Source: Elymus sibiricus (lineage: Eukaryota; Streptophyta; Magnoliopsida; Poales; Poaceae). From it: a DNA stretch of 64,000 bases. The stretch is from the NCBI GenBank assembly GCA_039707655.1, contig CM077674.1, forward strand, positions 238,739,904 to 238,803,903, read 5' to 3'. A program made the position numbers and the translations under genes. Under the pieces are notes generated by a model. The model saw only the letters and a program-made list of their open reading frames with translations, did no database searches and had not been told where the DNA came from. Positions 46,762 through 57,700 of the stretch are shown piece by piece. How positions within the stretch are numbered: the first letter of the stretch is position 1; each line of letters starts with the position of its first letter.

Positions 46762-47316
46762 ATGTCCATCACCATGAGCTCCAGCTCCAACTCCAACCCC
46801 TTCCCTTGGGGCATTGGCTGGAGGGCTTTCTTCCTCGTTTGCTCGCTCGGTGACCGCACCAAGTTCGAGAACACCATGGAAGTGTGCTCAAACTTCGGCT
46901 GCATCGAGGACAAGTACAAGGAGGTTGATGTTGTGGTGAAGAGGGCGACTGCTGACGAGTTGAAGACGATGATTCCTGACCCGGCGAAGGGCTCGATGTC
47001 AGTCGACATCCTTCGTTGGGCCATGAATCAGGCCATCTCCGACGACGCTGGACAGAGGGCAAAGTGTTCCAAGTACAAGGAATTCTGGACTCCTCATGAC
47101 CGTCGTGCCGCGGCGTACTGGGACAGGACATTGGTGGCGCCGGAGGTCATCGGTGGGGAGTCAGAGGAGGAAGAAGAAGCGATCCAGATGGTAGTCAAGG
47201 CGGCGGAGCCAGGCCATTGTACTTGGCCTATCGAGCTGGACTCCGGCGAGGACGACAAGCAGGCGGACAAGAACAAGGCCAACCAGGCCACCCGCCGCTC
47301 CGATCGCCGGGGTTAG
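46762..47316 (+). CDS. Hypothetical protein, divergent partner of the B3 gene
   Basis: I do not recognise the family. The frame is open from 46636, but the likely start is the Met at 46762 or 46774 (MSSSSNSNPFPWGIGW). The first half has a compact globular look with Trp, Phe and Cys (GWRAFFLVCSLGDRTKFENT, CSNFGCIEDKYKEVDVVVKR). The end is acidic, then Lys/Arg-rich (EESEEEEEAI, SDRRG). GC content is high and the frame is intact for 185 codons, which supports real coding history. No transposase or Myb/SANT motif was found. It ends at 47316 (TAG). Confidence 0.5.
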   Translation: MSITMSSSSNSNPFPWGIGWRAFFLVCSLGDRTKFENTMEVCSNFGCIEDKYKEVDVVVKRATADELKTMIPDPAKGSMSVDILRWAMNQAISDDAGQRAKCSKYKEFWTPHDRRAAAYWDRTLVAPEVIGGESEEEEEAIQMVVKAAEPGHCTWPIELDSGEDDKQADKNKANQATRRSDRRG

Positions 47317-47909
47317 GTTAGAAACTACTGTGTAATGTTTACCCCCAATCCCCTTGTACACAATCCGGATCTGATCCATTCAATTCATGCCTACTATGAA
47401 CTCGTGTTGCTCCTATGATTACTGCTATGCTTATCTACCTCGATTCCCCATTCCCCTACAACGTGGATCGGATCTACGGACGGACCGAATGCGAAAAAGC
47501 AATGGAGGAAGGACAAAATAGTGCTTACCACCAGTGCAGAAGCGTCGGGTGATGTTGCCGCTCGCCGGTGATGGAGTCTGGTGGTCTTCTTGCTCTTCTC
47601 CGATCCGCCGCCGCCGGTGAGAGTGGGGAAGAGGGAGTGTTGAGGAGAGGTAAGGGTAATAACCGTCGACGCTTCGGGAAGCAACGCGGCTTCTCGAGCG
47701 TGGCCTCGCGCGTGCAACCCCTGCCGCCCACGTGCACCGCTCGGGTCTGGCTCTCGAGGAACTGCCGATTCGGACGTTCCTAGGGACACAGGCTGAGAGG
47801 TGATTTAAGGTCCGTGCAGTGCAGGCCCAATAGTAGATGTGGGCAACCAAACACGCAAGCCTTCCCGCACGGGTCTGGTTGGGCCCTAAACGAGCAACCA
47901 AACACGCCC
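47317..47909. other. Right flank of the inverted-repeat element
   Basis: GC-rich DNA with open frames on both strands (for example minus 47431-47789) but no domain that I recognise. It contains the right terminal repeat and an inverted GTTTGGTTGC copy. Confidence 0.4.
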
Positions 47910-47912
47910 TTG

Positions 47913-48538
47913 GTGTTCTTCCGGAAGGCAGTTTTGGAGCAAGGCCCAGCACACTGATGCTGTCACGGCAAGCCCTGGCTTGATGAATGTTACTTTTGTT
48001 GTTGCGGTTTGTAGTAGGTTTAGTTTGCTACGTGGAACCAAAGCTTGCATCTTGTATCTGACGTAATTTGATCGGGCTTCTTTCTATGAGTGGAGCCGAG
48101 GAGCTCTCCCTGTTATTCCAAAAATAACCCATAGCACCATAAACAGCTGGACTGGCTAACGCAGAAGCTCAGTACACAACCTTACCATATCATATCAGTT
48201 TTGCTAAGCACATCTAGATCTGCTCCACGTATTACACACCTAAGTGCTATGCCACTCCTATGCCACTGATTTTACAGAGATTCATGCAGGCATTTTCATT
48301 TGTCTTTTTCTGTTTTAGTTTGATTGAGTCACTTAGATATGCAATGACTATGGCCCACACATTCCTCTTAAACATGATAAGTTTATCTTCATGATCAGCC
48401 CACACATTCGGAAAGGCACTGTAGCTTTGCTGTTTCTCCATGATAATCATGGCCTACAATATTCATGTTTGTTCGTACCAAAGGGTTTCCAGATTATTAC
48501 AGAACACCTATTCTTGTGCTGACTACCGCATGTAATTC
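47913..48538 (+). other. Probable LINE 3' end and intergenic DNA
   Basis: After the target repeat the DNA appears to continue the LINE relic up to a phrase resembling plant LINE tails (GATCGGGCTTCTTTC then GGAGCCGAGGAGCTC, about 48070-48105). From there to 48538 no gene is seen. Confidence 0.35.
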
Positions 48539-48642
48539 TACAAATATCGCCTATTAGTGATGTCCTAGCTCATCATTTGAGGGGAAGTGATACAAATATC
48601 GCCTATTAGTGATGTCCTAGCTCATCATTTGAGGGGAAGTGA
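48539..48642. repeat. Perfect 52-bp tandem duplication downstream of mEF-G
   Basis: The 52 bases at 48539-48590 (TACAAATATCGCC to GGGGAAGTGA) are repeated without change at 48591-48642. They lie 58 bp or more beyond the mEF-G stop and so probably in or near its 3' untranslated region. Perfect identity means a recent event. Confidence 0.95.
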
Positions 48643-48700
48643 AAACAAAGTTAACGAATATAATGGAATCAAAATTTGTTTCCTTTGTGCTCCAGAAGAA

Positions 48701-51700
48701 TCAGTCTGTGCTCTTAGTGGCCTTGTGTGCATTCACAAGCTGCATCTGTACATCCTGCGAGACAGTATTATGCTCCATATACTCCATTGTAAACTCGCCT
48801 TTTCCCTGCAGTACATGAACCAAAAATTAAGCATGGAATTAATCAGGAATGCCACAATGCTAGTTTGTTTTATTTTCTATTTATTTGGCAAACCTTTTCC
48901 TTTTAATGCCAAACCAAAGACTAGAAAGATAGAAGTGCCATGGGTTTATAAAACAAAAACAGGTGGGTATTTAATGACATTTAACTGCATTGTACTCCCT
49001 CTGTAAATTAATATAAGATGTTTTAGATCACTAAAGTACTGATCTAAAACGTCTTATATTAGCTTACAGAGGAAGTAGTACCATGAAAGGTTGGATAAAC
49101 ATGTGCACGAGGAGAGTAGACCATAAGAAACCAAACAGCTCTCACAGCTCCATAATGAGGCTTCGAACTTTTTTTATAGCAATATGGCACCTTCACCATG
49201 ATAGTAATACCTACCTAAATGACATTCACAGAACCACCAGGACCAAACAGTTCTCACGGCTCGCTGGTGGAGCCTCAGACTTGTTCTATAACAATACTGC
49301 TGTACATTAACCTATGCTACTACAGTAAGTAAACAAATGCATATATGCTCTCGGAGAACATGTTCTATAAATGACTTCCCAATATAAACTATTCGATAAT
49401 TGGGCATTTCAAGTAGCAAACCTAAATAGAAATAGTTTGTGCCAGAAAAATTATTGTGCACAAAGGAGGTATTGTGAAAGAACACAGTGAAATCTTCTCG
49501 ATTCAAACCCAGACTGCCCTCAAACCAGAGCAAACAGGGATGAACCAGACACACAAGCACGTTGTCTGGAATGGCGCATACAAACTATAAGATCTTGATA
49601 TAACTACTTTTAACCTATATATAATGAAAAATATTTAAAGTACAACCATGGTCCAACCAATGACCCAACTACAACCAGTGACCCAGTGTGCCGAGACCTC
49701 AGACGGCTGGCCAGGTTGATGACCAGGCAATGACTGATAAGTGATAGCATTGGTTCTATTTTGAGGTAGATTTCTAATATTTCCATTCCAGCACAACAAA
49801 ATACTGATGAACATAAATAAAATGTACAATGGTGTCTATCTCCAACGACTGGAGGCACACTGATGTAATTTTCGTGATGTGGATGTAAAAAAAGTGCATG
49901 CAGAGCGCAAAGAACTAATTGCAAGGATATATCAGAAAAAAAAAGGGCCAATTTGGGTGATATGATGTATCCTACTGGGATTGACTATCACAAAATTGGA
50001 ACCGAGAAAAGAGAAGTTCATTGAGAGATGTATCCATGTTCACTTGTTGGCAAATAAATAAGGAATTTTATACGAACAGAAAATAATTATTTGTACTTCC
50101 TTTAGTTTTGGAATTGCTGTATTAATTTGGTGCCACAACTGCCACATAGGTCCACAACACCCTGCGTTGACTGCACGATCACACGTGATTGAACTGTGGG
50201 AAGAAAAACTCTCGACTATGAAGTACAGAGGCATCAATTATCTTCTATAGCTCTTGCAACCAAGACTGAATTTGATGTTAGGTTTGGACATGTGCGCTAC
50301 ATCACATCCAGGACATCTCTTAGTTTTCTCCACAATGTTTGATACTTTGTATAAGGTGTTAAGAGATAATATACTAGTTCCGTGTATAGGATGTGATATT
50401 CCGAGAAGTGCATGGATGAACCCATGGGCATATGAACCCACTTTGGAAAACTTATTTCTAAATGCCAAAAAAATCTGAAAAAAATCTCACGCATGCATCT
50501 TCACATTCTATGTGCGCGCAGAAAGTTTCGCGGAAAAACAACTTTTTCTTTGGCCTGTGCAAAAAAAAAGACAAAATAATGTGTCGTGGAACGCTATTTA
50601 GAAGCACTGAATTTGTCTTTTTTGCGGAGGCAAAACCAAGAGATTATTTCCGCAAAACTTTGTGCCGCGCAAACATATTGCGAAGATGTATGCGTGAAAT
50701 TTTCTTTCAATTTTTTGACATTTTAAAATGTGTTTAAAATGCATTTTTTTAAGTGGGTTAATATGCCCATGGGTTCAGCACGTCCACACTCGTGATATTC
50801 CCCATTGTTATAAGGCTTTGTATTGATGCTGGCTCTTAGCCTCCAGGAAATACAAGTTCTTATTTCCTCACATATGGCAGGTATCACCCATGCGTGTAGC
50901 AGAATTTCACTACTTCTGTAGCAGAACATTGCTGCTGCAGACTACAAAGTGAAGAACGTGCCAAGTGAACAATAAGCATAGAGAGCATCTTGAACGATCA
51001 CTACTTTGCAAAGAATGGGCCGGGTGAAGAATAAGGATAAAAGCATACGAATGATCATGCCTATTGCCAAAACAAATGTTCTAAAATGAACATCAAGAGT
51101 CGTGAAGAAGAAGAAAATATTACCTGTGTCATTGAGCGAAGCGCTGTCGAATACCCAAACATATTGTTTAGTGGAACCTGAAAGAGAGCAGGGCGAGAGG
51201 CTAAGTCCAATAACAATGCACAAGGTAATTAGCCTACATGGACATCTACATTATGAATTTCACAATATACCTGTTCCTCTTATATAGTCTACTGATCTGA
51301 CATGTTTAAAGGTTCTAAAGTGAAGTTTATTATGCGAAAATGTTATCCTGGCTGTTGTTCGTGTAGATTAGTGGAACCTCCAACCCCTAACCCGTCACTG
51401 ACTCACCCATTAGAAAGCATATTTTTAATGTTACGAGGGTAATGCAATTGAATTCGTAATGCTTCAGTTGTTCTCTTAGACACTTATCGCTACAAACTAC
51501 AGAAAAGCCAAAGCTACCAACATCGATTACTACAACCACTCATGACCAATACAACTATTAAATCTGTGCTACATGAGGCAAGAAACCAAAAGGAACAAGG
51601 CTTACGTACATGGCATACTACAACTGTGTCATCGCCTTCCTGGTCATTTCCAACAATAATACCTTTTCTCCTGTTTACCACACCAAACAAAAGAAATACA

Positions 51701-54700
51701 CTTAGTATGGTTTGAAGGATTGAATTGATAGTATGAGTGTACAAAAATAAAATCCATAGCACCCATGATGGAAGTCAGTTTGCCAAAATATCACAAGGTG
51801 TCAATATGTTCTGATGCCAGAACCAATTTATCACCACCATGGCCTATGGTATTCAGCAAATTGTGCCTTTTCAGGTGCTAAGGAGGCAATTATCCTTTTA
51901 AAGTGAATTGCATGCAAGTATCTGCATTTCTTGAGTAGAATAGGAAAATTTAGTGTGGCATCATGAATCATCCGCCAACCATACATCTCAGTACAAGCAT
52001 AGCTTGTTGGCATAAAAAAACTCACTTGTTTATGTCACCAGTTACTGTGCCCTGAAACTCTGTTGGAAATTTCAGTTCCACCTTCATCACAGGCTCTAAT
52101 ATAACAGGTTTAGCAGCAGTATAACACTGGAAAAAAAAAGAACCAAGTTTATGAATAACACTTGCATTCACATTGTAGCAGTGCAACAATCGCTAGAAAT
52201 GACATTTGCACCCCCCAGGAAAGCGACTAGGCTCACCTGTCTAAAAGCATAGATAGCAGCTAGCTTAAACGCAAGCTCACTGGAATCGACTTGATGTGAA
52301 GCCCCATCAGTCAGTGTAATCCTAATATTCTCGACAGGATGCCCTATTAATGAACCCCTGCAGTAGCCAGCATGCAAACAAAAATTAACACCACAAACAA
52401 AATGCAGAATAGCTGAACTAGTGTGGAAGAGATAGACTCGCGAATTGCAAGCCTCCTTGAAACCCTTTTCAATCGCTGGTATGAAGTTGGACGGAATTGC
52501 TTGTCCAATAATCATGTTCTCAAATTCAAATTTACCTTCAGCATCTGATGGAAGAGGCTCAATGTACCTGCATATTCTTGCTTCTTATTATGAAGCTCCA
52601 AATGAAATATCCTAAATATTTATTCGCATAATCCATCTATGGTAAGGTAAACTGGGAGCATCACTTTTCTAGTTAAATTTGGCAGGTCTTAACTCCACTT
52701 TGGTGCGCAGGTATATTCATTCTCTGAGCACATTTACAAGCTGTGGCTAAGTAGAAGATCAGGAAAGGGCCAACTGTCCAGTCATCATCAAGTTTCCTCT
52801 CACATGAAGTCCACTAAAACACAATGGCAGCAAAGACCAGGAGCGGTAAGGAAATGGCATCACGGTGGTTGTGGAAACAGAACAACGGCAGCAACGATGA
52901 GTGATACTGTGCTAGGGACAGACAATGATAGAGCGCTAGGCAATATGAATCAGCAATCAGGAGCAAGTGATGAATAGCAACTAAGGTTTCAAATAAAATA
53001 CTTTTTGTAACTCTCCCCAATCATTACCTTATTTTCCTTACCAGTAATCCCAATACATCAAGGTGATGGGGCTCTACAAGGAGGTGCAGAAGCAGATGGA
53101 TAAGATTATTAGGGGTTCCTTTGGATAGGCAGAGCAGCCGCGCACGGCGATCACTGCCACGTCAACTGGAACAAGGCTTGTCGCCGATGAAGTCTAGAGG
53201 CCTCAGCATCCATGAGCTGTCCAAGACCATGATCAGTCTGAGGGTGTGTTGGATTTCAAGGATGGTACTGACCCTATCCGCCGCTGGTGAGAGCTTGACA
53301 TTTGATTCTCCAAAGATGAGCGGTGCCCATTTTGCTGCATCGACCAAGGTAGTGGTTGGCAACAGGATGACCACACTTTTTTGGGAAGATCGATGACTAG
53401 ACGATCAAGACACCCCCAAACTCTACAATCTTGTTCTTAGGAAGACCAGGAGGCAGACCGTGCTCTTATAGGCATCAAGTGACTGGATTACTACGTTCAT
53501 TGATATTTGCTGGCCCTAGGTATCCAGGCTCCCTTGAGGCAACTTATAGTGCCAGGGCGCGGTTCCAACCTTGTTCTACTCCAGCAACACTTTCCACACC
53601 ATCCAATACTCGTCTTACAAGTGGGAATAGGGAGTAGGAGGAATACATCCAGTAACGACGCAGCTAAAACATGTATTAACAGCAGGTGTCCCATATATAT
53701 GCATCACAAAGTAATAACTTTTCGGAACGAAAAAACTGAGATAAAAGCAAATAATGGAAATTAATTTGCAGATAATTATTTAATTTGAATGAACTCACCC
53801 ACAAACTCGCCCATATTGACCTTGACCACCAGATTGCTTTTTGTGCAAGTAATCAAATTCAGCACGCTGGGTGATCGATTCCCGGAAGTTCACACGAGGT
53901 TTGCCAACCTTTGCATCAACCTACATGAGTTAAAACATGTTACATTTATGCAATTTCAACAGATATAAGTGTACAGTGAGTCAGACATCAACATGCGCTT
54001 AATGAAAATTGTCAACACAGAAGCATATCAAAGAAGCTCAATAAAGCAGGCACGCAGCAATATTTCTGAACTCTGAAATGTAGTGCTCAGTAGGACCCAC
54101 AATACATGAACATATGGGATGTCTACTCTTGGCGGGTTATAACAAATACACCAGGACACCTCATCAATATGGCCCCGCCCAGTAGCAACACATAGAAGCA
54201 CCCAACCCTAATTCCTTTCAGGTTCAGGACTCCGGCTCCAGTCCACCCATGACTCAAGACTGGACACTTCACGGACAGAGAGCAGATGTGACGGCAATGG
54301 GGTCTCTCATGTGGCCACAGTGGCACTTCGGCTATGGAACTGCCATTCTACCTATCGCGTCCATCAGCCTTGCTTTCTCTTCATTTCTTTCATTTTTATG
54401 GGAGTCGTTGTGAAGAGCCATACTAGATACATATGCAGTCCCATCTTTCATACTTCTAGATCTAACTTTTAAGCTTCCCCTCCTGATCATGTTTTCCTTT
54501 GAGTACTTTGCAAATGGAAATAGACCTAGTGGTGTGCAGAATGCAGCCACATTTGGCGTGGGTGTTTTTGAGCTTGCTAACCTCTCTTGATGAGCAAGAT
54601 TTGGAAGAAGTGCTACCTAAAGGATGTGCTTTTCAGTCTTCTTGACGAACAGACTAGGTTGCCGCTTTTAAATTTTCATAGCGCCACCATGTACTTACAT

Positions 54701-57700
54701 CGGTGTTAAGAAGAATTAGAGATAGAGGAACAAAAAACTTGGATGCCTATTCGCTTGGAAAATAAGGTTTGTTTCAACTCGTAGAACTTCTAGTTCATAT
54801 ATATGTTTTGTTGAAGCATAACGTTTTAACTGTCTGTAACTGTTGCTGTACAGTCGCCTTGGCTCCTTGCTGCTGCCAACCTAGTGCCTTGCACTAGTTA
54901 GAACACTGCGGTTAAATGGATGGAATGTGTTTCCTAGAGGTGGAACAATTTATCCATTACTACTCCCTCCATTACGAAATATAGTGCAGTAGATTTTGTC
55001 CAAGTCAACTATGTAAAATTTGACCAAGCTTATGTAGAGAAAAAATATCAACATACACAATACCGAACCAATATATAGATTTTGTCCAAGTACAAAGTTT
55101 ACCAAATTTATAGAAAAATATCAACATTTACAATACCTAATCAATATGGAACGGGGGCAGTACTATGTTCTTTCCTAATGAAATTTTATAATCAGTGTAG
55201 TAGACAGAGAAAGTTTTGACCATCAGCGTATACAAAATTATCTTGACCCATAACATGATAACTGAAAACTATGCTTGATTTTTTGCTAATTCCCAACAGT
55301 AAATATTTACTAATGTACGCTATAGAAATTGATGATCAAAGTACCACCTCGAAGACTGTTGACCTAGAACAGACAGGGTATATGACATATGGTCAAGGAT
55401 AAGACAATATATGAGAATAAACCTAAACCTAGACTAATATAACAGTATCTTGAGGCGTTAATTTAAGCAATATGGGAATGCAAAAATTAGGCTGTGTGGC
55501 TGTCTGCTGCCCATGCCCAAGCCAAGCCAAAAACTGTAAATGAACTTTCCACGCTGTCAAGAATAAAACAGATCAAGTGTGTTGCTGTATTATGTTGTGG
55601 GCATCTGTACCTTCCCTGCTCCCTAGAGGCCAGAAGTTAGATCGGGATTATCTGCGTCCTTAGGGTGTGTTTGGTATGAGTCACCAACTGGAATGGAATG
55701 GGTCCGACCCGTACTTGGGCCTCATTCTTGTGTTTGGTACATAGCTAGAACCAGAACCGACTCGTTCCCACCAAGGGAATATTCAGCCCAGATACATAAC
55801 CGAGTTGTTCCTCCAAATCGATGGAACGATGCTGAACGCTGCCTCGCCTCGCACTCACATATCGCCTCTCCCTTCTCTCGTACTCTGCCGCCAGATGCTC
55901 CTCTCCATCGATCTGCACCGCTGGCTGCTTCTCTCCCTGGTGACTACTAGACCTGATCTGCTAGGGACCAGGCGGCGGCGACTTGATCTGCTAGGGGAGG
56001 CGGAAACCTGATTTGCCAGGAAGGCGGCGACCTGATCTACCAGGAAGGCGGCGACCTGATCTGCCGGGGACGATGGTGACCTAATCTTGCAGGGACTGCA
56101 ACGGCCACCTCTCCCCCGCGACCACTGCCTCGCCGCCGGCTGCAACAGCGGCAACCAATGCTGCAAGCACGCCGTCCCCTGGCAGATCAGGTCTCCGCCG
56201 GCGGGATGGACAGTGGCTCTTCTTGCGCTCCTATCTCTAGGTCAGCGCCAAGAGTGTTGTTGTGTTTAATTCATGCCTCGCAAATATTGCATGGTTCCAT
56301 AACTGTGAGCATTTTTTCTCGATTGAAAAACAACTCAATATGTAAGTATTCAATGTAAAGTACAATAGAAAGTAAAATACAATGTGTCCTCTGTCTGTTT
56401 GAGCAAAACTATGCCATGTTTGGGCAAAAGACTTCATACTTGTTCATATTGTATATATGCACATGAGAGGCAACCTCACCATTTTTATACAAGAGGTGTT
56501 GAATTCATTCTGTTCTATCTCTCAAACGAAACACTGAAACGTAACCATTCCATTCTACCAAATATCCCCAACCAAACATGGGAACAGAACCAACCCATTC
56601 CAGTGGAATAGAACCATGACATTCCATTCCACTTCGTTCCCAAACCAAACACACCTTGAAACAAAGGAAAAATAAAATAGGCTGCAATAACTGAACTAGC
56701 TCATAAAGCAAACAAGACAAGGATTTATTCAACACTTCTAACAGTACAGCTCATATAGCAAGCTTTGAGTGAAGCGGGGAAAACAAGTATGTCCTTGAAC
56801 TAATTGTTTGTGTACCTTGTACTCTCTCCTGATGCGTTCAACATAGATATCCAAATGCAACTCACCCATACCAGAAATAATTGTCTGCAAGTACAAAGTA
56901 CGCTTTAGAAACTACACGATAATAATAGAATAAAGCAAACATGATAGATGGAAGAACAAACCTGTCCACTCTCTGGATCCAGACCTACACGGAAAGTAGG
57001 ATCTTCTCTCTGGAATCGATTCAGTGCTTTTGAAAACTGAAATGTTACAGTAATCAATTATTATTCAACAAAGTTAAGATATAAAATATGATATTTGGAT
57101 CTTTAAAACAACAGATGAGTTACTTGTCCTCCAGAATCTTTAGATATCGGGTTAACAGCCAAGGACATCACAGGTTCAGCAACATGCATTGAAGTCATAG
57201 TATATTTGACCGACCCATCTGTAAATGTATCACCTGTTGATGCAAAAAGCTGGGAATCAGGCACTGAAGAAATCCAAAATATGGTAGCATAACCTGGAAA
57301 AGTTATGGCACAGAAAAGATTCTGAATATTACGTTGCTAATAATTTACCTGAAGCACAATCAACACCAAACACAGCAACAATTTGGCCAGCATGTGCTTC
57401 TTGAATATCCTATATTGACCGCAAAGAATTAATATACTAGCTAACAAATTGATTTTATAGTAAAGAATGGCCATCAATGTTGATCCGAACAGTTAATTTT
57501 TCAAGCGTTAACTTCAACATAACGTGCAACTTACCTCCATCTCATTGGAGTGCATCCTTACTAATCGTGGAACCTAAACACAGTGAACAGCACTTAGATC
57601 AGAGAAGGCAAACCTTTTGAAATTCCCGCAACCAACAATTAAAGGTAAAGGAAAAAAAATATATATCAGATTGAAGGCATCTATTGTTCTCCTGATATGA

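Larger units (their letters stand above)
45643..47909. mobile_element. 2.27-kb terminal-inverted-repeat element carrying a B3 gene (Pack-type, PIF/Harbinger-like ends)
   Basis: The left end GGGCGCGTTTGGTTGC and the right end, reversed, GGGCGTGTTTGGTTGC match at 15 of 16 positions. The bases TTG precede and follow the element (45640-45642, 47910-47912). Taking one base less at each end, the repeat is CTTGG on both sides. Subterminal GTTTGGTTGC copies are present: three more on the left (about 45745-45850) and one inverted on the right (about 47850-47860). End type and 3-bp duplication resemble PIF/Harbinger. No transposase is visible inside. The cargo is a B3-domain gene and a divergent unknown frame. 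It sits in LINE-like DNA. Confidence 0.65.

Noticed and set aside
46769..47952. Several minus-strand frames of 65-173 codons opposite and beyond the B3 partner gene
   Set aside because: They overlap the better-supported plus-strand frame or GC-rich flank and show no domain; codon patterns look like shadows.
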